Below, piece by piece: positions 18,760 through 29,605 of a DNA stretch of 64,000 bases. The notes beneath the pieces were generated by a model. It was given only the letters and a program-made list of their open reading frames with translations, had not been told where the DNA came from and did not search any database. The position numbers were made by a program, and so were the translations under genes. Positions within the stretch are counted from its first letter, which is position 1. Every line of letters begins with the position of its first letter. Where the stretch lies: assembly GCA_015179125.1 (NCBI GenBank), contig WHVA01000117.1:1-64000 (forward strand), in the 5' to 3' direction. This stretch comes from Gautieria morchelliformis (Eukaryota > Basidiomycota > Agaricomycetes > Gomphales > Gomphaceae).

Positions 18760-20025
18760 ATGAGTGCTCTAACCGTGCATGTCTCCGCGCCCATTGCAAC
18801 CATAACGCTGAATCGACCAGAATCGTACAATGCACTGACCGCACAAGGTGAGGCTGTACTTTGCCCATGGCCCGAGGCAGCGCTCAGCCCTATTTCCCCC
18901 GGCACCTTCCTCAAGATTACGATGACTTTGCAGAGGCGCTGCGCACAATTGACAAACGAACGGATGTGCTCGTTACCGTGTGGCAAGCAACCGGAAAGTT
19001 CTTCTGCGCGTGAGCCAGCCCTTCTTACACTTTAGCACCCTCAGTAAAATCCCAGTACTAATTTGGTTGCGGCAGAGGCGCTAATGTTGGGGGTCGCCTG
19101 GATGATCCCCAGACGATACGCCAATATTTTCTTACAGGTGTGACACGAAGTATGACGGACATTGGACACGCCGTCAGTCCTTTCCATAGCTCCGAGTTCC
19201 TCCTTTACACACTTGAGCGGTCTCCATGCAGCTATCCTCGCATTCCAAAGTGCTAGTGGCAGCGTTGAACGGCCCAGTGATGGGTACGAACCTACTTTCT
19301 TACCAGTTGCGGTAGCGCACTCACCTGCCTTGGCCAGGCATAGCCGCGGGTATGCAATGTTGGCACTTGGCGGTGATGTCCCAGTAGCACCTCACCACGT
19401 TTTTACAGCATACCTTGGACATTTCGACTTCATTTATGCACTCCCAAACGCATGGCTCACAGTTCCCTTCACGTTCTTGGGTAAGGGCACTGTGATCACC
19501 CCCTGGATGGTTAAAGTAAACGATTCCGTCAGGCCTTGTTGCAGAAGCGGGGTCCAGTGTCACTTTCGTTGATAAGTGTAGGGACTAGTTCCAGCTTCCT
19601 CCCTGCGGGCCAGCCATCTTACTCCCTATAGTGGGGATATCATTGGCAAACGAGGCTCTCCTGTTCGGTAAGAAATTAACCTCAGAAGACCTAGAGAAAT
19701 CCCGGTTCATAAAGTACGTACGAATAAACATGGTTGGGCATCTCATGCTGGCACTCACTGTTATCGTAGCAAAGTGTTCCCTGAACAGAGCGTAGCCTCC
19801 TTCCACGCCAACGTCCGCTCACATCTTCTCAGGGAACTTGAGGGCCTGGACCCCGAAGCGTTTTTGGTCGTGAAAAAGTTGATCAAAGCAGGAATGCGCG
19901 AGAAGAATCCGCCCGAAACTGTCAATCTTCGGGAAAGCTATGCACAAGCAGAACGGCACATGGGGGGAGTTCCTCGCAGAAGATTTGGGCAGCTGGCAAG
20001 GAAGGAGATACGCCATAAATTATGA
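18760..20025 (+). CDS. Peroxisomal enoyl-CoA isomerase/hydratase (crotonase family)
   Basis: Nine exons: 18760-18847, 18916-19009, 19076-19172, 19232-19283, 19338-19349, 19409-19480, 19533-19577, 19632-19713, 19770-20025. They join in frame to 265 residues. Crotonase features: ITLNRPESYNALT, GKFFCAGANVGG (oxyanion loop), LVAALNGPVMGIAA, DFIYALPNAWLTVPF, LVAEAGSSVTF (position of the isomerase Glu) and ANEALLFGKKL. This pattern fits the ECI1-like delta3,delta2-enoyl-CoA isomerases of unsaturated fatty-acid oxidation better than a classical hydratase. The C-terminal HKL is a type 1 peroxisomal targeting signal variant. Exon 5 is 12 nt. No break found once spliced. Confidence 0.88.
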
Positions 20026-20708
20026 TTGCAATAAATTACATTTATGTATCGGAAAGCATTATGTCTTGGTTTGATGGGGTTCAAGTGGCGAGCGGACGAG
20101 GGGTCAACGGTTTAACCCCCAGTGAAAAAAAGCGAGGGCCGGAAGATCAGACATGCCGTGCTCTACTGCTTGAACCCCTGCACCATGCATATGCATCTGT
20201 CCAAATACTGAGCAGATGTGTCTTCAATACCATTGAAAGCTCACAGTGCCGATTTTCAGCCTAGACTATTAGTTGAGTTCGACGCAAAAGACTCGAGGCC
20301 TAGCCTGGAATTCATGAATAGACAGGATCGAAGGCTTTGCTATATATCACCGCTCCACCCGTCTTCTCAGCAACACACGTGTTGATGTGTGACGGTAACC
20401 ATCGACCCTGGCCATTGCCTAAGGAAATCGAGTAACCATATAGCTATAAGTACTATTCTTAATATAAGAAAGTTCAGGACCGAGGCTCATTGGTTAGTTA
20501 GATTAGTTGTCAGGTCGGGAATATGGTTCACGGGTTCGATATTGATCCACGCAGCATGCATGCCCGACGACACCCACAACCTCGAGCGAGCGGCAGAGAT
20601 GAGGTCTTGAGGGTGAGTGACTCCCGGTCTAACTTACAATATAGCCGATTTGATGTGTTTCCAGCACATAGTTCGGGTCACGGTAAAAGCGGCGAGAGAT
20701 TGAAGGTG
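20026..20708. other. Intergenic, no gene recognised
   Basis: No supported ORF. It separates the 3' end of the isomerase gene from the 3' end of the ankyrin relic. Confidence 0.4.
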
Positions 20709-22264
20709 CTACAATCGGCTTGGACGCTTCTGGTTCACATATAAAGCTAGTTCCAGTACTGTATGGGCACCAATCGACTGTGGACCCATTCGCACTTTTC
20801 CATGAGTTAGTCGAACGATGCCCCGGTGACGGTTTGATACTGCAGCCTGCAGGGCACTGCCATAGTGTCCACTCGTTACATTCATTTTCGCTCCCTTCAC
20901 CAGCAGTAGCCGAACGATCCTCTTATTGCCCCCCCGCGCCTTGACGCTGCGAGCTGCAGTGCACTTCCATGATCTTTTCCTCCTGCATTCATATAGGCTT
21001 GCTTTTCCAACAGCACCCAAATGATGGCCTCATGGCCGCATAATGCCGCGAGCTGTAGTGCACTCCCATACTTTCCTCGTGAATTTAGTGCTGCCCCCTT
21101 CTCCAGCAGCACTCGATTGATGTCCTCGTGACCGTTTGACGTCGCAGCTTGTAGCGCACTGCCGTAGTCTCCGCCACTTTGGCTTCCTTCTCCAGTAGCA
21201 AACGAACAATGGTATCGTGGCCTCTTGCTGATGCCGTCTGAAGCGCATTGCCTTCATGCACGTTCGCGTCTGCTCCGCTCCCTAGTAGCAACCGAACAAT
21301 ATCCTCGTGACCACCGTACGCCGCCTCCTGCAGCATACTGTCAGCGTGTCCGCCTGCTCCATTCTCAGCCGATCGATGTAATAGTTAATAATGCCGCCCG
21401 CAGCGCTTCGCATCTGTAATAACCGAACAATGGTATAGTGGCCTCCCGATAACGCCGTTTGCAGCGCGTTGCCTCCATGTGCGTTCACGTCCGCTCCCTT
21501 CTCTCCGAATGATGGGCTCGAAACTTCCCACAATGGCCGCCTCCAGCGCACCCTAATAGGGTCCTCGCGCGTTAACATCTTGCCCCTTCCCCAGCAGCAG
21601 TCGAATTGTCGCGTTGTGACCACTATACGCCGCGCCTCGAGTGCACTGCCATACTCTCGTCCCGGTGCAAAGTTCACATCCACGCCCTTCTCCAGCAGCG
21701 ACCGAACAACCCCTCACGACCTTCGGAAGACGCCGCCTAAAGCATATTTTCAAATAATTTAGGTCCGGCTGATTTACTTCTTTCCTCAGGAGCAATGTCA
21801 TGGTGACCTTCTGAAAGTGCCGCTTCTGGCGCACTGCCAAACTGTCCCCCCTTGTGCCGTCACGTCTGCTCCGTATTCTAGCAGCAACCGAACGATGACC
21901 TCGTAACCACAATACGACAGCACATTTCCATATTGTCCGCCGTGTGCATTGACTTCCGCTCCCCACTTCAGAAGCAATCTAAAGATGGTATCGTGGCCAT
22001 CCAACGTGCCGCTTGCAATGCACCGCCATATTTCCCTCCTTCCGCGGCCACGTCAGCTCCTTCCTCTAGTAGCAATTGGACGATTTCATGGAGACCTTCT
22101 GACGACACTGCCTGCAGCGCATTGCCAAACGTCCCTCCTTGTGCAGTCACATCTGCTCCGTGGTCCAGCAGCAATCGAATGATAGCCTCGTGACCCTGAC
22201 CATCTGGGTTGTGAAGGCTTAACCAGTTCTCATACATGGCATCCTTGGGTTGAAGAAGATCCAC
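20709..22264 (-). pseudogene. Ankyrin-repeat half of a decayed NACHT-ankyrin gene
   Basis: All three - frames carry pieces of ankyrin repeats of the form GH..IVRLLLE.GADVN..GG.YG.ALQAA, for example GHEAIIRLLLDHGADVTAQG near 22190 and GGHEDIVRLLLGSGADANV near 21310. About a dozen repeats run 22264 to 20709, but the frame changes almost every repeat and stops intervene. The repeats follow the NACHT fragments at 22265-23735 in the order expected for a basidiomycete NLR-like protein, so this is one dead gene. Intron removal cannot explain the density of frame changes. Confidence 0.85.
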
Positions 22265-23735
22265 AACTAACTTGTGCAGAGTTTCCGAGTTGCCATCGCT
22301 ATCTGACTGAGCATGTCGAATCCAGTGTCACTGCATATCCAGATAGTGGATAGGCTTTTGTCGTAGCTGAATTTATATCACCACACTGGTTGAATCGCAG
22401 TAGGTAGGCCAGACACCGCTCGGCGATGCACGTATCAGCCAATATTTGTCGAGATGATAGAAGCACACCGTGGCGTCGCCGTTCCGGAGGTACTCTGAGA
22501 TCAAATACTCCCTGACAGAAAATTGAGCTAGTCTGAGCTGCCATCCTCCGAGTGCGCCTGGGACTGTAATTATGACGAGACGGAAGCATATGGTCAGCAT
22601 GTCTCGTGGGCTGCGAAGCAGTTGACGTGGATCAGACAGGTGGCCATCTGTATCGGTGGCCAGGACTTCAATAGCCTCATCCATTGAGATGGTGCGGGTC
22701 GAGATTGCGAGCCATTGCAACAGACGGGGAGCATCCTGCCTATCGTCCCCGTGAATATCTGCGAGAATCCTGTCGTAAGTCTCGTACGGAGTCTTTGGTA
22801 GAGAATTGAGCTGGTGCAGTATGCACGAGAGTGCGAGGAATTTGAAACCGGCGAGTTCTTTCACACCCACACATGGCTGCACCAATGAGGACACGGGTCT
22901 GAAATTCATGTCCACGCTCGTGCATACCGCACCAGCTCAATACGCACATTCTCGTTCTAGTCAACGGTGACATCCGAGTCCATGTGTCTAAAACACTTGA
23001 CCAAGATATCAGGCTTAAGATGTGCTCGATAGAGGAAAAGAAAATGATAGAGACCATATTAATGAGAGGTGCTCATGGAATGTAATGTGGTCTCACCGCC
23101 TTCTTGCAGACAAGCACTGACCTAATAACCAGGTTCTGGTGGGTTGTTTGCCAGTTGGACACTCTATGAAAGTGCTGTTCTCCCGCCGCACTCGATAAGT
23201 CACTCGTCCATGGATACTGAGTGCGAAACCAAGGGATTCATCGCTTCTTCAATGTCTCGCTCGTGTCGGCTGGGTGCCAAAAGGTGTAATGCGCCAAGCC
23301 CCCAGTCGTTGATATCTCTGAGGAGGGTTAGCAGCTCAGCCGTTCCGAACATTCGTCAAGGGCATCGAAAATGATGTACAGGAAACTGCCAATTACGGAC
23401 TTGATGGTTGACAACAGCCCCACTGGAGTTGAGGACCTGAGTCCTTCTGCGTGCTCGGAGAGAAGCTTCGCTAAAGCGTCGGGAATGCTGGCACATTGTA
23501 AACATAGTTGCTTGGTAGGGATCGCAGGACAGGAAGTGTCCCTGTGTCGGTATTGTGGAAATCGAAGTAAAAATATGCGACCGCGAACGATGGAAATGAT
23601 CGGCATCGGCGAGAGATCTCTTCGATGTTGACCGACCTTAGCACGTGCATGTGTTAGCCTGATCCCCCCGAGAACCTTAGCTGATGCATTTATCATAAGA
23701 TAGTCTTTCCAGCACCAGCTGTGCAGGTGTGTGAG
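22265..23735 (-). pseudogene. NACHT NTPase half of the same decayed gene, with an inverted piece
   Basis: From high to low coordinate on the - strand: a P-loop GAGKTIL near 23705 followed at once by a stop; VAYFYFDFHNTDTGT near 23560; KQLCLQCASIPDALAKLL in a shifted frame; Walker B YIIFDALDECSER near 23350; HERDIEEAMNPLVSHSVSMD near 23240; and LNSLPKTPYETYDRIL to LLQWLAIS (about 22810-22690). NACHT ATPases with ankyrin tails act as signalling or incompatibility NLRs in fungi. The expected linker GDIRVHVSKTLDQDIRLK is found on the opposite strand at 22971-23024, implying a small inversion. Not functional. Confidence 0.8.
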
Positions 23736-23847
23736 CGGCCGGCACTAACCAGACAGTGCAGGGGGCTACATACGTATGCCACGAAGCCATAGGAACGAGT
23801 TAGCCCTGTTTCTCCAGTCCTCGAAGCATTCGCCCTCATGGCATTTA

Positions 23848-23946
23848 TCAGGCGAGAGTTCGAATATATTGTTCAACGATAAGTATATTCGAACTCTCAC
23901 CTGAGCAAGTTACGTATCGTGTACGTCACAGTATATTCGAACTCTC
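23848..23946. repeat. Inverted repeat with a third direct copy
   Basis: Arms 23848-23868 and 23884-23904 are reverse complements over 21 nt with one mismatch (core GAGAGTTCGAATATA) around a 15-nt loop. A third copy of TATATTCGAACTCTCACC lies at about 23931-23949. It could be a MITE-like remnant or hairpin. No target duplication is visible. Confidence 0.7.
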
Positions 23947-25436
23947 ACCCGATAACTACCTGCGATATCACGTTCGCGACGCTCACGCTAGCGCCGGCGA
24001 GTCACCGCACAAACCATGAGCCGGTGGCATCCTGTAGCCGTTCACAGGCATGCGTAGGCTTTGGCTGGTGATCAGGAGCCGATAGAGGCGATGGTTATCT
24101 ACCCGTGACAAGAAAGTGCATGATAATTGATTCGTTAGTACAAATCAGCAGAACTCAGCAATGGCCTACATACCGATTCTCCCTTGCTCGTGTGACCGGT
24201 TCATCACAGTAGAGTGTTCTTGCAAAGCCTCGACACCATTATATATCACCCAACGTTAAGCAGGCAAATCAGGGCAAGTCTGAAAGTAGGCAGGTAAACG
24301 CACCCCTGATCCAAATTCAAGGCCAAACTTAACAAATGCTGGAATTGTCCCAGAACATCGACGAGAGTCAGCTTAACGTCACCTGTCTTGAGCGGCCACA
24401 TCAGCCTTGCATGCGACCATTAGTTTCTAACGTCCTCTTGTAGACTTTCGGCTAATCCCAGAGCTGAAGCCATACCGTAGATCGAGTTATTGATTGTCGA
24501 AGTATTCGACACAGCGCTATCACCTCGGTTAAATAACTACCTTGGAGTTTTTCGCAGACAATGCCATATCATCGTGCCTGGCGCATAGGTTTGGCATGGT
24601 ACAAAGCGATGCGTGAGCGCGCAGATCATGAGTGTCGATCGACAACTTCCCAGTCAATCCCTGTAGTCGATTACTGCTCCTCAAATGAGCGAGAGTGGAC
24701 AGAGATTTTGCAACAGTGGGCGAAGCTTATTAAACACTTTGGGCGTTGTAAGCCTAGTCCAGCGGCAAGAGTGTCAGGAGTGCAGGAAGAGCGATTACGA
24801 CAAGAACAAGGAGCAGTCCACTAATGGGAGCATTGCTATTACCGACGTGAAGAAAGGCTCAAGCCCGCCCGAGCTTTCTCTAGCAGTTCGACTCAAGTAT
24901 ATGACCCTCGGAAGACTGGAATCTCTAGATCACGAGGGTCAGATGACAAGCAGTGAGAGACAAGCACGATTCCTCTGAGCCCATCCTGCCAGTGATCAAG
25001 GAAAGCTCATTTCCTGGCTGCAACTTGGAGCGAGGCGGCGTCGTGAATGAAGCGAGTCTGCGTGCGATCGTTGAGCCAGGACTATTAAGAACGCAAGCAG
25101 ATATTTTCCTATGTTCCAGCTTGAGAAGGAAGTAATGACCACTGCAGCACTGAGTACTGACTCTGGCCCGTGTGAAATCAGGAGAAGCCTCTCGGCAGCC
25201 AAGTTTCAGCAGCTCCGCTCCTGCATCTTCAGACACAACGTCTAGACGCAATAGCTTGTAGGGGAGGATGAATTTCTCCCAAATGTTGGTCCAAGCTTCG
25301 TTGCATACGTTCGCCTCTAGCCAGGAACATGGAAGTCACAGTTTCGACGTGTTTCTAGCGCGCTCATCAATTTAATTGTAAAGGCGGAGAAAAAAAATTT
25401 ACTGGGCCTTATCTAGTTCATACTTACGCGTCCTCC
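23947..25436. other. Intergenic with unrecognised short ORFs
   Basis: Two overlapping + frames (24561-24824 and 24685-24978) show no family motif. They include EWTEILQQWAKLIKHFG and CQECRKSDYDKNKEQ. They could be exons of a small gene or a relic; I could not find a convincing splice join. Confidence 0.3.
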
Positions 25437-26980
25437 ATGACCTCCATCCTAAGAGCCCGCGCTCCCTTGTACCGAGGCGTCCTCACCGCCAGGACCAATC
25501 TCGCCAGAGCACCCGTTCGCAAGTTTACTACACCAACTGGTAGCACCCCTCCACCCAAGTCCGGCAATGGCCTGTATATCGGACTGGGCATTGGCGCAGT
25601 CGCCCTCGCTGGGGGTGTCTTTTACGTTTCCTCCACCAACGAGGACGCTGGCACGGCCGCCAAGTCCGCCATCCCGACTGGAAAGGTAGCTAGCAACTTT
25701 GCGCCCACCAAGGAGGACTACCAGAGGGCAAGTCACTCTTTCAAGCATCTGGCTCATGTTGACCAGATCTTCGCAGGTTTATAATAAAATTGCCTCCATC
25801 TTGGATGCAGAGAACTACGATGATGGCTCATATGGACCTGTCCTCGTACGTCTCGCGTGGCATTCGTCTGGTACTTACGATAAGGAAACCAACACAGGTG
25901 GCAGGTGAGTTTCGTATACCTTTTCCGCGAAATATAATGCTAATGAACTTCCAGCAATTATGCCACCATGCGGTTTAACCCTGAGGCCCTCCACGGGGCT
26001 AATGCGGGTCTTGATGTAGCTCGGGCACTCATGGAACAGGTTAAGAAAGAATATCCCTGGATTTCCTACGGTGACCTTTGGACATTAGCTGGTGTTGCAG
26101 CTATCCAGGTGAATTGCGGTGTCCCTCTGCTTTATAAGTGATGCCTCACAGTACTGCAAATTCTATAGGAAGCACAAGGGCCGAAAATTCCCTGGCGAGC
26201 AGGCCGTATTGACGGGCTAGAGAAGGATGTAACGCCCGATGGCCGCCTTCCTGACGCCGCCCAGGGCCAGGACCACTTACGACAAGTGCGTAAACTGGAT
26301 CTGTCTTAGTGTCTTGACTGAGTCAAGTATCTAGATCTTCTACCGGATGGGGTACGACTCAAAACATGGCCTTTTGCTGAAATCAGGCTTACTCTCTGCC
26401 TTTCAGCTTCAACGACCAAGAGATTGTCGCTCTAGCTGGTGCTCACGCCCTTGGTCGTTGCCACCCTGACCGATCTGGATTTGAAGGGCCATGGACGTTC
26501 TCCCCGACCACCTTCACTAACGCCTTCTTCAGCCTTCTCCTGAGTGAAAAGTAAGTTTGATGTCGATGGGGCCCGAATTCTCGTTGCTAACCAATGATAC
26601 TAGGTGGAATTGGCGCAAGTGGAATGGACCTAAGCAGCTCCAGGATAAGAAAACAGGTTCACTCATGATGCTCCCGTGCGTGCCTTGCATATGTATGGTG
26701 TCCTATTATACTGACCGAAGCATTTCAGGGCGGATTATGCCCTTGTTCAGGACAAGTCATTCAAGCAGTGGGTCAAGAAATATGCCCAGGATGAGAGTCT
26801 ATTCTTTCAAGAGTAGATTTTTCAATGCTTTGATTCGCGTCTATCGTTTCTGATGTCCGTTTGTTCTACAGTTTCGCATTGGCTTTCCACAAACTGCTGG
26901 AACTTGGTGTACCGGCCTCGCAGTGGGCAACCCCTCAGGCCTGGGAGCTGAAGACTCTCGACGAACAGGAGGCCAAATGA
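25437..26980 (+). CDS. CCP1: Mitochondrial cytochrome c peroxidase
   Basis: Nine exons: 25437-25727, 25777-25904, 25955-26108, 26169-26285, 26335-26351, 26407-26550, 26604-26675, 26729-26812, 26872-26980. They join in frame to 371 residues. The enzyme reduces H2O2 with electrons from cytochrome c in the intermembrane space. N-terminus: Arg-rich presequence ([16 protein letters not shown]) plus a hydrophobic segment [20 protein letters not shown], the usual bipartite sorting signal. Class I peroxidase motifs: distal [12 protein letters not shown] (Arg, Trp, His), proximal [18 protein letters not shown] (radical Trp) and [10 protein letters not shown] (Asp). Intron 1 appears to use a GC donor (GCAAGT at 25728); exon 5 is 17 nt. 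It converges with the arrestin gene. Confidence 0.97.
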
Positions 26981-27353
26981 TTGCATGCACCAATGAATCA
27001 TACCAGAGGAATAAATAGCTAGATAGATATCGTTTTATTTAGATGTGGGTAGATCATAGATGTTCTACCGCTCCAGCTTACTATATGATGGGATGCTTAT
27101 TATTTGCACTCTGCAATGCATGAAAGAGAAGCAACAGAGAGGATATGTCTATTTGTGATGGTAATACAGTGGCGACCGTGAAAACCAAATGAAAGGTATG
27201 CATGACAATCTATGTGGGGTTCATTAAGGGGTACAGCGCATGAAGATAGATATAAGTAACACATGAGAGGGGGTGAGGGTGATGACGCAGTAAACGGAGT
27301 AGACGATAAAGGCCCATTAAACAGGCACCTGAGTGGTGGAAATAACCAAAATA

Positions 27354-29605
27354 TCACAGCCCTTGGGTCGGTGCACCCGCAAACCTGGCGGCGAGATTGC
27401 CATCGCTCTGCGAGCGTTCGGCCTCCTCATACGACGGTAGTCCGCGTGTACTCGACAGCGGCGTGACGCCCCCACCAAGGAACCCGCGCGACGCAATGTC
27501 ATAGTCGGGCACCTCGCTGAAGGAGCGATTCAGAAGCGCGGTGGTATGCAGGTCGCCCTCGGACTGGACACGGGGGAGGATAGGGGATGCAGAGCCAGAC
27601 CCGCCCGGCGCGGCATCGAGGGTGGGGGACTCGGAGGCCGGCGTCGACCCAGAGCTGTGGGGGGCACTGTCGGTTACGGGGGAGTGGCCTTTGCCCTGCC
27701 CGGGGTAGAGGGACGACGCGACCTTGGAGAAGGGCTTCAGGCTAAATATGCTGTGGTGATGGTGGGGCCGCTCGCGCCCGGCCGCACCCCCCCGCTCTGG
27801 ACTCCCTGCCCTGCTTGACGCGCGACTCGCATATCCGCTCCCCTGCGTCGAGTCTGGAGGCGTGGCGGAATTGATCCCAGTGCGCTGCCAAGCGCGGCCC
27901 AGCATGTGCAGCTCCGAGTTGACCCGGTCGAGCGCGATCCCCCCGGAGGTATCGCCAAGAGTGGCATCGCGAGAACCTGGATGTGAAGGCGATAGATGGG
28001 GCGACATGGACTCGAGAATGGGTACGGCGGAGGAGGGAGTCGACAATTCGCTCTCAGGGCTCACCGCCCAATTCGCCATGTGCGTGGGGGAGAGAGGGAG
28101 ATGGGCATTGGCAACGCGGTCAAGGATGTGTGCGGGGTAACTCGGGAGTTCGAGTTCCTCGAGGGGATGCTGCTGCCCGTCGTCGTGTCCGAAGAGTAGA
28201 CGACGTGTCGCGCGGGTGGCAAGGCGCGCGTCTTCGAGAAGAGTGTGGTCGAGGATGTGTAGGGGCAGCGAACAGCGTAGCTCGGACCTGTGGCCATCGG
28301 CGTTCGTCATAGAAACGATCCAGCGTATGCGGTGAGTCACAATAATGGGATCCAGTGGATGTGATGGTATGGAGGAGGCAGGTATCGAGATGGGAAGGGT
28401 TGTGACGATTTCTTCCTCTCCGATGTCGATGCTGGCTTCGGAACAGGAAGCGACCTGTTCGTATCCGTCGACCGAAAGACCAAGCATACTGCCCTCGGCA
28501 AGCGGAACTGGAGGTGTGCCGTTTGATGTCGACTGCGCACCCATCGGGATCGGGTCCATGGGAAACGCGGGTTCAGGAAAGGGCGAGTTTACACCCGACA
28601 GCACGGGAGAGCCAGGTGCGGTCCAAGAGGTGCTTGCACGTCGCGAAACGGTAACCCCCCCAGCAGGGTCATTGAGCTGGGTGGTCTCCGCCCGTCCGTT
28701 GCGAATTTCGTGCTTTGCTGTCGTGATCACACGTGTTGTCTCGTGTGAAGGGCCGAGCTTTGTAAAGGTCTTTATGTGCTCCTGGATACTGCTCATGATA
28801 CTGGATACGTGGACGCCCTTCATCATGGGGGAGAATTTGGCGAGAGTAGTGACAGTGTCACCGGCTGCCCAAGCCCTATGCGGGACCATAAGCGAATACA
28901 TGATTTTCTCGGGCCAAGTGTTCTCGAGCTCAAGGGTCTGCTGATACTCCAAGGCTTCTGTGGTGAAGGTGCGGACGACGCGAACGGGGGCGGTGGCATG
29001 CAGATTCGATGAAAAGACGGGACGGACGGCTGTTGCGCGCAGTTTGTAATATACGCCGCCCTCGCCGCCATGTATAGACAATGAGGATGGGAGGTGGCCC
29101 TCGAGCTGGAGCTGGAAGGGAAAGACATGGCGACCTGCCTTGAGGGTGGAAGAGTGCCTGCGTTCTCCCTCGAGGAAGGACCAGTCATGCATGTAAACAA
29201 CAGCTGTCTGGTAGTTGGCTCCTAGAAGAGAGGCGCTGGGGACGCGATGAGCACAAGGATGCATAATGGACAGGGGACGACGGACGTATCGCTCTGAACC
29301 TGGGGAACGCGCGATTTGCCTTTAAACTGCATCGTTATTTCCTTGAAGATGGTCGCCTCCACGAGATTGAGGACGACGCTGCCTCTGAGAGCACAGGGTT
29401 CGACGTCGACGCCTGTGCCACGGAGAATCAGACAGTCTGAGGCCAGGACGATGTCGAGAGAGTTGTGGTGTCTGCCCATATGGTTCTGGGGATCAGCCAG
29501 TGTGGGCTGGGAGTCTTGTATGACTGGAGGATTATATGTGGGAAGGGAGGATACGTTCTCGACATGATTTCGAAGGTGAGAAGGCGAAGCAGGCCTCGAC
29601 GACAT
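27354..29605 (-). CDS. Alpha-arrestin (ART-type ubiquitin-ligase adaptor)
   Basis: Two exons, 29286-29605 and 27354-29235, give 733 residues. N-terminal arrestin fold: SLDIVLASDCLILRGTGVDV, VVLNLVEATIFKEITMQFKG, then YMHDWSFLEGE, TLKAGRHVFPFQLQLEGHLP and YYKLRATAVRP. C-terminal arrestin fold: WPEKIMYSLMVPHRAWAAGD, SPMMKGVHVSSI and HRIRWIVSMTNADGH. Three LPxY motifs (LPTY near residue 20, LPSY mid-C-terminus, LPSYEEAE near the end) match WW-domain docking sites for Rsp5/NEDD4-type ligases, so it probably recruits the ligase to plasma-membrane transporters. The tail is long, Ser/Pro-rich and probably phosphorylated. The donor GTCCGT is weak; the intron was chosen because it restores frame over 50 nt and joins SDT to ASLLGANYQ. 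Confidence 0.88.

Noticed and set aside
18760..20025. Isomerase gene as a pseudogene
   Set aside because: Apparent stops fall in introns. Nine exons, including a 12-nt one, close in frame to a full-length protein.
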